Program-made: the position numbers and the translations under genes
The notes under the pieces: generated by a model
The model's input: the letters and a program-made list of their open reading frames with translations, nothing else
Told to the model about the DNA's origin: nothing
The model's database searches: none
Assembly (NCBI RefSeq): GCF_028288205.1
Contig: NZ_JAQBOD010000056.1
Location: 124,001-188,000, forward strand
Reading direction: 5' to 3'
Length of the DNA: 64,000 nucleotides
Origin: Mucilaginibacter sp.
GTDB taxonomy: Bacteria > Bacteroidota > Bacteroidia > Sphingobacteriales > Sphingobacteriaceae
Shown here: in pieces, positions 27,529 to 36,023 of the stretch
How positions within the stretch are numbered: the stretch's first letter is position 1
Layout: the number at the start of each line of letters is the position of its first letter

Positions 27529-30528
27529 ATGAAATATATTTTTACTCCTTTAATTCTTCTTTTTCTTTTTGCCGGTAAATCTTATTCACAAATAAGCCGT
27601 GAGATACACGGAACGCTGATTGACACTACAAAACAAACATTGCCAGGCAGCTCTGTTAAAATAGTAACAGATATTGACAGTACAACTGTTATGACCGATA
27701 TTAACGGAAAATTCTCTTTTTTGAATATTAAGGGCAATAAATTCACTTTATACCTTTCATCGTTTGGCTACACAGGAGTAAAGAAGCATTTTAGTTTTTT
27801 ACCTACCGATACTGCCCGCGTACTAACTATTCCGCCTATTATGCTAAAAAGCGAAAGCAAACAGCTTAAAGAGGTAGTAATAGTTGGCGTTAACCCTGTT
27901 AAGTTTGCCGAGGATACCGTTAACTATAAAATTGCAGCTTACCCGGTACGTGAAAATGCACCTGTGGAAGATGTATTAAAGAAGCTTCCGGGAGTTGATG
28001 TTGATGTAAACGGTAATGTTACTACACAGGGAAAGACAATAACAAAAGTGCGTATTAACGGTAAAGATTTTATGGGTGGCGATGTACAGGCCGCTACAAA
28101 AAATTTACCTGCTGATATATTAGAAAGCGTACAGGTAATTGATGATTATGGAGACCAGGCCAATTTAACCGGTGTTAAAACTGGCGAACCCAACAAAATA
28201 TTAAATTTTACTATACGTGCCGATAAAAACTACGGTTATTCTTTACAGGCTACCGCGGGTGATGGGGAAGATTTTTTACCTAAAGCGCCGGGAGTTGTTA
28301 ATAGCAACCGCTATATAGGGTCTGTAAATGCTTTTAATTTTAAAGGCAACAGGCAAATAACCATTTTAGGCAATATTAATAACACCAATACAAATACCTT
28401 CAATTTTGGCGGTGGTGGCGGTGGCGGTAACAATGGTGGTGGTGGAAATAATGGCGGCGGCGGTGGTGGAAATGGCGGCGGTGGCCGGGGTGGTCAAAGA
28501 GGCGGCAACGGTTTAGCCAGCACTAAAGATGGTATTACCAACGCGCATGCTATAGGCACCAACTACCGCGATCAATGGGGAAAATATACATCTGTGTATG
28601 GCAGTTACAGCTTCTCTGATAATTCAACTTTAACCACTACAACATCTTTAACAACCAACAGCGGCTCGGGTACTGCAAGTAGCTCTGATAAGCAATCAAA
28701 AGATAACCCTATAAATCACAGGTTTAACTTTAATATTGAGTACAAGCCCGATACCATTAACTACCTTAAAATAACACCCACATTCATTTATGCCAGTACC
28801 AATTCATCATCATTAGATAATGAACTTTATACAGTTGGTGGTATTGTAGCAAAGAAGTACTCAACAGTTGACGTTAATAATTCAAGTTCACCAAGTTTTG
28901 GTGTAAATGCCTTATATAACCACAGGTTTCCTAACCGCCGTAACTTAAGCATTTACTTAAATGCAAACACTGCGCAAACCACTTCATACGATAGCCCGGT
29001 AAATACTTATACCGTTGGTGTATCAAACGTGCCGGCCCACCAGGTAATTAATACTAATAACCGTACTACAACTGTTGGGGGTAACCTTTCATACCTGGAG
29101 CCAATTGGTAAAATATCATACCTGGAATTTAATTATACTTTTAATCATTCATATACTTCGAATGATAAGGAAACAGATACCTTATCAGCCGCTAATACTT
29201 TTAATAATTATGCTTTGTTAAGCAATAATTACAACTTTACGTTTACCACTAATAAGGTTGGTTTAAACTACCGTGTAATTGCTGCTAAATACAATTATAC
29301 TTTGGGTGTAGGCGTGCAACCCTCTGTTTTAGACGGGCAATCAATAACTACCGGTTTGCACACACATTCTACTCAATTTAATTTTATACCTGCGGCTCGT
29401 TATATTTACAATTTTTCCCGTAATGAATCATTTAGCGCTAACTATAACGGAACAAGCAGCCAGCCAACCTTTAGCCAGTTACAACCCGTTACAGATTTTT
29501 CTAATGCGTTGTATTTAATACAAGGTAATCCTGATCTGAAACCGCAGTTTACCAATAACTTCTCTATGCGCTACCAGTCATTCGGTATTGCCTCAGGAAA
29601 CATATTCTTTGCCAACGCGTCATACTCATCAATTAATAATTATGTTGCATCTAACCAGATCACTTACCCTAAATTTACAAAAGGGGTATTGTTGGCTAAT
29701 CCTGAGCTGTCACGTTATCAAAATACCATCCTCACTAAATATTTAAATACTGATGGTTATTACAGCGCTACCTTACAAGGATTAATTTCAAAACCATGGG
29801 AAGAACGCAAATACACCTTATCTTTTGGAGCTGCTGCCGGTTATGCTGTAGCCCCTGCTTTTGCAACAACTGTTGATAGCAACAACGTTTCCGGACCAAT
29901 GCTAAAAAACATTGCAAAAACACTTACGCTTAGCCCTAATGCACGTTTTAGAGTAGATGTGACCAATGTTATTGATGCACAGGCCATTGCAACCTATTCT
30001 GTAAGTAAAACAGACAACTCTTTGTCGGGCGGAGTATTTAATCAAAATACAAACATCAGGGGGTTGACTTTAGGGTTAACCGGTAAAAATTATTTTGGTA
30101 ACTGGACATTTAACTATGAATACAGCAAGCTATATAACTATGGTTATGCAAGCAGCCTTAATGTAACCAACCCTAATATTCTGAACGTATATTTAGAGCG
30201 CAGGTTCCTGAAACAAAACAGGGCAACTGTAAGATTAGCAACGATTGATTTATTTAATCAAAATACAGGCTTTTCAACCAGTACTACCGGTAGCAGTGTT
30301 GTACAAACCAATACCAACAGGCTTGGTCGTTATTATATGCTAACCTTCTCATTACGCCTGCAAAAATTTGCCGGCCGGGCGCCAACACAACAAGACGGCG
30401 GCGGAAGAGATGGCGGCGGGCGTGGAAACCGCGGATTTGGCGGCGGCGGTGGTGGTAATAGTGGCGGCGGCGGTAATAGCGGCGGCGGTAATAGTGGCGG
30501 TGGTGGCGGATTTGGCGGCGGCCAATAA
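27529..30528 (+). CDS. TonB-dependent receptor-like outer membrane beta-barrel protein, Gly-rich
   Basis: The 999-aa protein has a signal peptide (MKYIFTPLILLFLFAGKSYS), a carboxypeptidase-regulatory-like domain (~20-110, EIHGTLIDTTKQTLPGSSVK), a plug domain (~130-225, APVEDVLKKLPGVDVDVNGN) and a large beta-barrel built of alternating Asn/Tyr/Thr-rich strands. Two low-complexity Gly/Asn tracts stand out: residues ~293-326, just inside the barrel, and the last ~45 residues. It probably acts in outer-membrane uptake or secretion, but no SusD partner is nearby. A 290-nt AT-rich leader region precedes it and a terminator follows. Confidence 0.88.
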   Translation: MKYIFTPLILLFLFAGKSYSQISREIHGTLIDTTKQTLPGSSVKIVTDIDSTTVMTDINGKFSFLNIKGNKFTLYLSSFGYTGVKKHFSFLPTDTARVLTIPPIMLKSESKQLKEVVIVGVNPVKFAEDTVNYKIAAYPVRENAPVEDVLKKLPGVDVDVNGNVTTQGKTITKVRINGKDFMGGDVQAATKNLPADILESVQVIDDYGDQANLTGVKTGEPNKILNFTIRADKNYGYSLQATAGDGEDFLPKAPGVVNSNRYIGSVNAFNFKGNRQITILGNINNTNTNTFNFGGGGGGGNNGGGGNNGGGGGGNGGGGRGGQRGGNGLASTKDGITNAHAIGTNYRDQWGKYTSVYGSYSFSDNSTLTTTTSLTTNSGSGTASSSDKQSKDNPINHRFNFNIEYKPDTINYLKITPTFIYASTNSSSLDNELYTVGGIVAKKYSTVDVNNSSSPSFGVNALYNHRFPNRRNLSIYLNANTAQTTSYDSPVNTYTVGVSNVPAHQVINTNNRTTTVGGNLSYLEPIGKISYLEFNYTFNHSYTSNDKETDTLSAANTFNNYALLSNNYNFTFTTNKVGLNYRVIAAKYNYTLGVGVQPSVLDGQSITTGLHTHSTQFNFIPAARYIYNFSRNESFSANYNGTSSQPTFSQLQPVTDFSNALYLIQGNPDLKPQFTNNFSMRYQSFGIASGNIFFANASYSSINNYVASNQITYPKFTKGVLLANPELSRYQNTILTKYLNTDGYYSATLQGLISKPWEERKYTLSFGAAAGYAVAPAFATTVDSNNVSGPMLKNIAKTLTLSPNARFRVDVTNVIDAQAIATYSVSKTDNSLSGGVFNQNTNIRGLTLGLTGKNYFGNWTFNYEYSKLYNYGYASSLNVTNPNILNVYLERRFLKQNRATVRLATIDLFNQNTGFSTSTTGSSVVQTNTNRLGRYYMLTFSLRLQKFAGRAPTQQDGGGRDGGGRGNRGFGGGGGGNSGGGGNSGGGNSGGGGGFGGGQ

Positions 30529-30540
30529 TACTACACTATA

Positions 30541-30585
30541 AAAACAAAACCCTCATCTGATTAGCAGCATGGGGGTTTTGTTTTT
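30541..30585. terminator. Bidirectional terminator
   Basis: A 12-bp stem (30541-30552 with 30573-30584) encloses a 20-nt loop and ends in TTTTT. It lies between the convergent TonB-type gene and the response regulator gene. Confidence 0.82.
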
Positions 30586-30595
30586 AGGTGTTTTA

Positions 30596-30961
30596 TTATA
30601 TTACCGTGTTTATAACCCGCTCTAACTCTTGCAGGTCAAAAGGTTTTGCTAAATAAGTTTCGGCACCGGCATGGTTTGCCAGGAGCTGGATATCGCTATT
30701 TGCCGAAAAGTAAATAACAGGGATATTTTTAAGATCATTTACCTTTTTTAAGGTCTGGGTAGCAATAATGCCGCCGGCATCAGGTATCCAGTTATCCATC
30801 AAAATAACATCGGGCATAATAGCCGCTACTCTATCGGTAATGCCATTACAATCTGTAAAAGTATGTACTTCCCATCCCTGTTCTTCTAAAATATAATTGC
30901 AAATGGATAGGATATCTTCATCATCATCAAATATAATGATCTTACGCTTATCGTTATTCAT
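30596..30961 (-). CDS. Single-domain response regulator (CheY-like)
   Basis: The 121-aa protein is a bare receiver domain with acidic pocket D12-D14 (IIIFDDDEDIL), phosphoacceptor D56 (VILMDNWIP), the Ser of YFSAN in place of the usual Thr, and the conserved Lys in AETYLAKPF. There is no output domain, so it acts by protein contact or in a phosphorelay. No kinase is adjacent. Confidence 0.93.
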   Translation of the reverse strand: MNNDKRKIIIFDDDEDILSICNYILEEQGWEVHTFTDCNGITDRVAAIMPDVILMDNWIPDAGGIIATQTLKKVNDLKNIPVIYFSANSDIQLLANHAGAETYLAKPFDLQELERVINTVI

Positions 30962-31102
30962 GTACTAAAATGGTAAAGTGTGAAGCCATATATAACGATA
31001 ACAATGAGCAAATGTTTTTGTTTATGACATTATAGCTTTAATAATAATTTTTAAAACTTATAATAGGCCCGTTGCGCGGATAAAATTCTAAAATCAGGGT
31101 AT

Positions 31103-31134
31103 AAAAAAGCATCCGTCAAAATGACGGATGCTTG
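31103..31134 (-). terminator. Terminator of cold-shock gene
   Basis: A 12-bp perfect stem (31108-31119 with 31123-31134) has a 3-nt loop. On the minus strand it is followed by a T run. It lies 21 nt past the csp stop codon. Confidence 0.87.
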
Positions 31135-31155
31135 ATACGATTGTTTATGATAGCG

Positions 31156-31344
31156 TTAGCTTACTTTTACATTCACCGCATTTACCCCTTTTTTACCTTG
31201 TTCTACATCGTAGGTAACACTATCGTTTTCACGAATATTGTCGATAAGGCCTGAGGCGTGTACAAAAACTTCGCTGCTACCGTCACTTGGTACAATGAAT
31301 CCGAAGCCTTTGCTTTCATTGAAAAATTTTACTGTTCCTTGCAT
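31156..31344 (-). CDS. Cold-shock domain protein
   Basis: The 62-aa OB-fold protein has both RNA-binding motifs: KGFGFI (RNP1, in SKGFGFIVPSDG) and VFVHAS (RNP2). It is an RNA chaperone that melts secondary structure in mRNA, often induced by cold or growth change. The length is typical of the short Bacteroidota CspA type (MQGTVKFFNESKGFGFIVP). Confidence 0.95.
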   Translation of the reverse strand: MQGTVKFFNESKGFGFIVPSDGSSEVFVHASGLIDNIRENDSVTYDVEQGKKGVNAVNVKVS

Positions 31345-31514
31345 TATATTTTTAATTTAAAGTGCTAAAGATAGTTTTAAATTTCTCTAAAGCAATATAA
31401 AAGATTATCACTTAATGTTTTGCAATGTAACTTTTGAGTTAATTACCTATGGCAGTTGCACAATTAGCCTATATTAGTGCTAACCAATAAAATCAAATTC
31501 TTATCTGTATTATA

Positions 31515-34127
31515 ATGAAGAACCTGCTAAATTTTGCCAAACGTGCAATTTTAATTACTGTATTATTTATTTCGACAGCCAATTTACCGGGCTACACTGC
31601 CATAGTTCCGCAGGTATCATTAGTGGTTGATAAAACGCGGGGCGCACCTTATGCCCATGGCCTAACTAAATTAATTGATGCTTTTAATTCAAAGCATATA
31701 ACTTTTGAGCAGGTTTTATCTATAAATAATGCAAAGGGTAAGTGGATTATAGTTACAGGCCTTGCATCGGGTGATGGTGCAGCTGCGCAATTGCTTAAAA
31801 ATTATACAGTTGCCCGGGTATCAGAGGCTTTAACCATCCATAAGACCGTTCAAAAAAATAAAACGGTTTGGGTAATTGGTGGATATGACAACAAAGGTGT
31901 GATGTATGGCCTATTAGATGTAGCTAACCGTATTGGCTGGAGTACTGGCAAGGTAAACCCCATGCAATATGTAAAAGAGATTACCGAAAAACCTGATATG
32001 AAAGAGCGTGGCCTTTCTATATACACCATGAATCGCGCCTATTGGGAAAGCCATTTTTATAATGATGCGTATTGGACACGTTACCTTGATATGATGGCAA
32101 AGAATAGGTTCAATATGCTTGAGATCATGTTCGGTTATGAAAATGGCGGTTTCCTGGCGCCTTGCTATCCTTACTTTTTTAATGTTGATGGCTTCCCTAA
32201 TGTAAAGATGGCAGACATTACGCCCGAACAGCAGCAGCGCAACCTGACCACCATGAACCATATAATAGATATGGCGCATGAACGTGGCATAAGCGTGCGG
32301 TTAGGTATATGGGATCATATTTATAAAGGCGGTGTGCAGGCAGGCGGTAACCCGAATTTTGCTTACAAAGAGGGCCAGCCCCAGCCGTGGCAGGTTGGAG
32401 GGCTTGATGCAGGTAATTTGAAAGAATATACCAAAGCTGCCTTTGATAAATTTGTTAAGGTGATACCTAAACTTGACGCCATATTATTTAAGGATAATAA
32501 CGAAGGGGGCCTAAAAGACAGTGAACTGCTGGAGTTTGGCTTAAACTTTTTGCGGACAGTTAAAGAGAGCGCACCAAATTTGCAGGTAGATATTCATGCC
32601 AAGGGGTTAACCGATACATTGATACATGCCGCTATAAACATGGGTATAAAATTCAGGATAGCACCTAAGTTTTGGATGGAGCAAATGGGGTTGCCTTATC
32701 ACCCTACGCACATTAACCGCGAAGATCAAAAAAACCGCAGGCATGGCTATGCCGATATGCTAACCTATCCGCAGCAATATAAAATGTTATGGAAGTTATG
32801 GAACGGCGGTACCAACCGCGTGTTTTTATGGGGAGACCCGGAATACACGCGCCGTTTTATAGAAAGCGCGCATTTTTATAACAGCGATGCCTACGAAGTT
32901 TATGAGCCGCTGGCTACCAAAATGGAAGCACAGGCGCATGATGCCAAGCCGTTTGAATTGCTTAAACCACAGTACCAATACTATGATTATGAATTTGAAC
33001 GCTACTGGAACTTTTTCCAGATGTTTGGCCTGATAGGCTATAACCCAAAAACGCCGACTGATACATGGGACAAAGAATTTGAGCATAGATTTGGCAGTAA
33101 AACCGCGCCGATTGTAGAATCGGCCTTGCACGAGGCAAGTTGGGTAATGCCACGCATTATTGCATCTTGTTATCCTTATAGCTTTTTCCCTACAACAAGC
33201 GCCTGGCCCGAAAAGCAACGGTTGGGCGATTTGCCATTATATGCCAAAGCAGAAGGGAGCGACATACAACAATTTGCCAGTTTTGATGAAGAGGCCCAGG
33301 TGCTGTTAGGCACTTTAGAAACTGCTAAAACACTGCCTTCAACAAGCGCTGCATGGCTGGCACACCTATCAGCAGATATTAATAAAAAAGTTGAGGAGGC
33401 TGAAAAAACAATCGGCACAAAAAATAATAAAGAGTTTAACTCAACTATGGTTGATCTTAAAATGCTATCAAACCTGGCGCTTTATCACTCACGCAGGGTA
33501 GGTGCGGCAGTTAGTTACTGCTTGTTTTTGCGTACGCAGGATGCGGCGGCTTTAGACGCGGCAATAGCTCACGAGCAAAATGCCATTAACGCATGGCAGC
33601 AAATTGTTAATGCAGCCGGCGATGTTTATGCCGATAATATATTAATTGGCAGCAAAAATCTTTCGGGGCATTGGAGTGACGAACTGGTTGCTTTAAATAA
33701 AGGGTTGATAAAGCTACAGAATCAGCGTAAAAACTTTATAGCTACCGGTCCGGTAAAGCAATCACCAAACTACAAAGTGGCTGCTGATGCCGATAATAAT
33801 AAATATTTTACGGTTAACCACCGGCCGGTATTAAGCGCGCCGGTTGGCAAACCCATTACCATTACTGTAAAGGCTACCGCAACTGCCGGAATAAAATGGG
33901 TGCGTTTGCGCTACCGCGCAGTAAATCAAACCAAAGATTACCAAACCCTGCAAATGCTTCCAACAGAACAAAAGGATGTTTACCAGGCAACCATCCCCGC
34001 CGATCAGATCAACCCCAAATGGAATATAATGTACCTTATTGAATTGTTTGGCAACAATAACAAAGGGCTAATATATCCTGATCTGAATAAAGAAACCCCT
34101 TATTTAGTTATTGATTTATTAAGATAG
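31515..34127 (+). CDS. Secreted glycoside hydrolase-like protein (alpha-glucuronidase/GH20-like N-domain plus TIM barrel)
   Basis: The 870-aa protein has a signal peptide (first ~29 residues). An N-terminal domain (~30-150), with WVIGGYDNKGVMYGLLDVA, resembles the non-catalytic domain before the barrel in GH67, GH115 and GH20 enzymes. A barrel-like region (~155-480) follows with MMAKNRFNMLEIMFGYENGG, HERGISVRLGIWDHIY, DAILFKDNNEGGLKDSE and WNGGTNRVFLWGDPEYTRRF. A helical region comes next and then a C-terminal Fn3-like domain (~760-870). The acidic pair in DNNEGG and Trp/Asp-rich loops suggest sugar binding, but I cannot assign a family or substrate. Confidence 0.78.
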   Translation: MKNLLNFAKRAILITVLFISTANLPGYTAIVPQVSLVVDKTRGAPYAHGLTKLIDAFNSKHITFEQVLSINNAKGKWIIVTGLASGDGAAAQLLKNYTVARVSEALTIHKTVQKNKTVWVIGGYDNKGVMYGLLDVANRIGWSTGKVNPMQYVKEITEKPDMKERGLSIYTMNRAYWESHFYNDAYWTRYLDMMAKNRFNMLEIMFGYENGGFLAPCYPYFFNVDGFPNVKMADITPEQQQRNLTTMNHIIDMAHERGISVRLGIWDHIYKGGVQAGGNPNFAYKEGQPQPWQVGGLDAGNLKEYTKAAFDKFVKVIPKLDAILFKDNNEGGLKDSELLEFGLNFLRTVKESAPNLQVDIHAKGLTDTLIHAAINMGIKFRIAPKFWMEQMGLPYHPTHINREDQKNRRHGYADMLTYPQQYKMLWKLWNGGTNRVFLWGDPEYTRRFIESAHFYNSDAYEVYEPLATKMEAQAHDAKPFELLKPQYQYYDYEFERYWNFFQMFGLIGYNPKTPTDTWDKEFEHRFGSKTAPIVESALHEASWVMPRIIASCYPYSFFPTTSAWPEKQRLGDLPLYAKAEGSDIQQFASFDEEAQVLLGTLETAKTLPSTSAAWLAHLSADINKKVEEAEKTIGTKNNKEFNSTMVDLKMLSNLALYHSRRVGAAVSYCLFLRTQDAAALDAAIAHEQNAINAWQQIVNAAGDVYADNILIGSKNLSGHWSDELVALNKGLIKLQNQRKNFIATGPVKQSPNYKVAADADNNKYFTVNHRPVLSAPVGKPITITVKATATAGIKWVRLRYRAVNQTKDYQTLQMLPTEQKDVYQATIPADQINPKWNIMYLIELFGNNNKGLIYPDLNKETPYLVIDLLR

Positions 34128-34145
34128 ATTTAATATTACAACACT

Positions 34146-34235
34146 TAAATATCGCTATTATAATAAAATAGCGATATTTATTAATGTGTCTTTATTAAAA
34201 ATTGACCGAATTTTTAATAAAGACACATTTTTTTT
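34146..34235 (+). terminator. Two stacked perfect hairpins (tandem terminator)
   Basis: Hairpin 1 is a 14-bp perfect stem (34146-34159 with 34167-34180). Hairpin 2 is a 21-bp perfect stem (34183-34203 with 34209-34229) with a 5-nt loop, followed by a run of T. Both lie after the glycosidase-like gene. The remaining ~220 nt to the Crp/Fnr gene are very AT-rich and hold nothing else recognised. Confidence 0.82.
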
Positions 34236-34458
34236 GAAAATCACTTAATCTTTTTAGTCGTTTTTAACGTTTAACACAAAAGAGCATTTAAATAATTGGA
34301 GAAATTTGAATGTAATTTAGATTATTGGCGTCTTTATCAATTAAATTATGATTTATAGCGCATTAAAAATAAAGTAATTATAAAAATGTTATACTTTTTA
34401 TAAGCTTAATCGCATTTGACATTAATTTTTTAATTAATATTGCATTAATTATTAACTG

Positions 34459-35151
34459 ATGAAAAAGGGAAAAATAGAGTGCAATCCGGATAACTGCTTT
34501 TTAACCAAGAACTGTTTAAAAGAATGGTTGCCTTCTGTTTTGCAGCACAAAAAAACATTTAAGGTTAAAAAAGGCGAAACGATATTTAAAGAAGGCGATC
34601 AGGTAACGGGCGTGTTTTTTGTAAATGCTGGGAATGTAAAGATTCATAAACGTTGGGATGCCGATAAAGAACTAATCATTCGTTTTGCTAAAGAGGGTTC
34701 TATATTAGGTCATCGCGGATTGGGTGATGTAGCTGTTTACCCGGTATCGGCTACGGCATTAGAGAATGGAATTGTATGTTATATTGACATGGAGTTTTTT
34801 GAGGCCACACTAAAAGTAAATAGCGAATTTACCTACAAACTGCTAAAGTTTTTTGCCGAAGAGCTGCGCGAATCTGAAAAGAAAATGCGCAATCTTGCCC
34901 ACATGCCGGTAAAGGGCCGCGTTGCAGAGGCGCTTATCACCCTAAAAAATCAATTTGGCTTAACAAACTCGGGGTTTTTAAATATTGACCTAAGCAGGCA
35001 GGACCTTGCCTCTTTTGCAGGTGCAACTTACGAAACCGTTTTCCGTGTAATTAATGAGTTGGTCCATGATAAATTAGTTGCCCTTTCAGGCAAAAGCATC
35101 TCTATTGCTAATTACGATAATCTTTTAAAGCTAACGGTACAGGGCGCTTAG
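34459..35151 (+). CDS. Crp/Fnr family regulator with FNR-like cysteine set
   Basis: The 230-aa protein has an N-terminal cNMP-type beta-roll (~25-145; GETIFKEGDQVTGVFFVNAG) and a C-terminal winged helix (~150-225; DLSRQDLASFAGATYETVFR). Cysteines lie at 8, 13 and 19 in CNPDNCFLTKNC, plus C107 in the roll. E. coli FNR uses C20, C23, C29 and C122 for its oxygen-sensing [4Fe-4S] cluster, and the pattern here is close though the first spacing is wider. It may sense oxygen or nitric oxide, or be a nitrogen-regime regulator. The next gene is siroheme cobA, which needs such control for nitrite or sulfite reduction. Confidence 0.88.
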   Translation: MKKGKIECNPDNCFLTKNCLKEWLPSVLQHKKTFKVKKGETIFKEGDQVTGVFFVNAGNVKIHKRWDADKELIIRFAKEGSILGHRGLGDVAVYPVSATALENGIVCYIDMEFFEATLKVNSEFTYKLLKFFAEELRESEKKMRNLAHMPVKGRVAEALITLKNQFGLTNSGFLNIDLSRQDLASFAGATYETVFRVINELVHDKLVALSGKSISIANYDNLLKLTVQGA

Positions 35152-35270
35152 AGCCTGTCTTCTTTCATTTTTTTCTATAACAAACAATAATCTTTATTTT
35201 TTGGCTCCATAGGAGCCTCCTGCATTCCTGACCGAATGAGCGTATCACCTGCAACTCTTAATGTATTGGT

Positions 35271-35278
35271 TATATTTG
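35271..35278 (+). promoter_or_regulatory. -7 element TATATTTG for cobA
   Basis: This exact TAnnTTTG match ends 19 nt before the cobA ATG. It suggests cobA has its own promoter and is not only read from the Crp/Fnr gene. Confidence 0.42.
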
Positions 35279-35297
35279 TACATACAAACCCAATGCG

Positions 35298-36023
35298 ATG
35301 CCGGATACTATCATCCCCGAATTATTTATTGTAGGCGCAGGCCCCGGCGACCCGGACCTGATAACCGTAAAAGCCTATAAAATTTTGCAAAGCGCAAGCG
35401 TAGTGCTATATGATAACCTGGCAAACAAACAATTATTAGACATTACACCAAAAGATTGCACGCATATATATGTAGGTAAACAACCTTATGGTAAGTATAC
35501 TCCGCAGGAAGAAATTCACGAATTGATAAAGCATTTTGCTTTTACTAAAGGCAAGGTGGTGCGTTTAAAAGGCGGCGATCCGTTTATATTCGGCAGGGGG
35601 TTTGAAGAAATACTGTATGCGCGCGAACAAGGCATTAAAACTCATTTTGTACCGGGCATTACCAGTATGCAGGCATCCGGATTTGAAGATATTCCGCTTA
35701 CACACCGCGCAATTAGTGAAGGTATATGGATAATTACCGGCACCAAAAAAGATGGCACCCTATCTGCCGATCTGAAACTTGCTATGCAAAGCAACGCAAC
35801 GGTTGTAATTTATATGGGAATGAAACAGCTGGCCACAATAGCAACAACCTATACCGAAGCCGGTAATGGCCATGTGCCGGCGGCAATTATTCAGCATGCG
35901 TCATTACCGCATCAAAAATCAGTTAAAGGGTTGGTTAAAGATCTGGTGGCTATGGCCGAAAGCAAGCAGCTTACTTTTCCATCTATAATTATTATTGGGC
36001 AGGTGGTTAACCTGCCTGGTTAA
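35298..36023 (+). CDS. cobA: Uroporphyrinogen-III C-methyltransferase
   Basis: The 241-aa protein is a single-domain SUMT: FIVGAGPGDPDLITVKAYKI at the start, VLYDNLANKQLLD, VRLKGGDPFIFGRGFEEILY, the VPGITSMQASGFEDIPLTHR loop, and VVIYMGMKQLATI. It uses two SAM molecules to make precorrin-2, the precursor of siroheme and cobalamin. No CysG dehydrogenase or UroS domain is fused. It stands 146 nt after the Crp/Fnr gene. The stop of this gene overlaps that of the convergent protease gene by 4 nt. Confidence 0.95.
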   Translation: MPDTIIPELFIVGAGPGDPDLITVKAYKILQSASVVLYDNLANKQLLDITPKDCTHIYVGKQPYGKYTPQEEIHELIKHFAFTKGKVVRLKGGDPFIFGRGFEEILYAREQGIKTHFVPGITSMQASGFEDIPLTHRAISEGIWIITGTKKDGTLSADLKLAMQSNATVVIYMGMKQLATIATTYTEAGNGHVPAAIIQHASLPHQKSVKGLVKDLVAMAESKQLTFPSIIIIGQVVNLPG

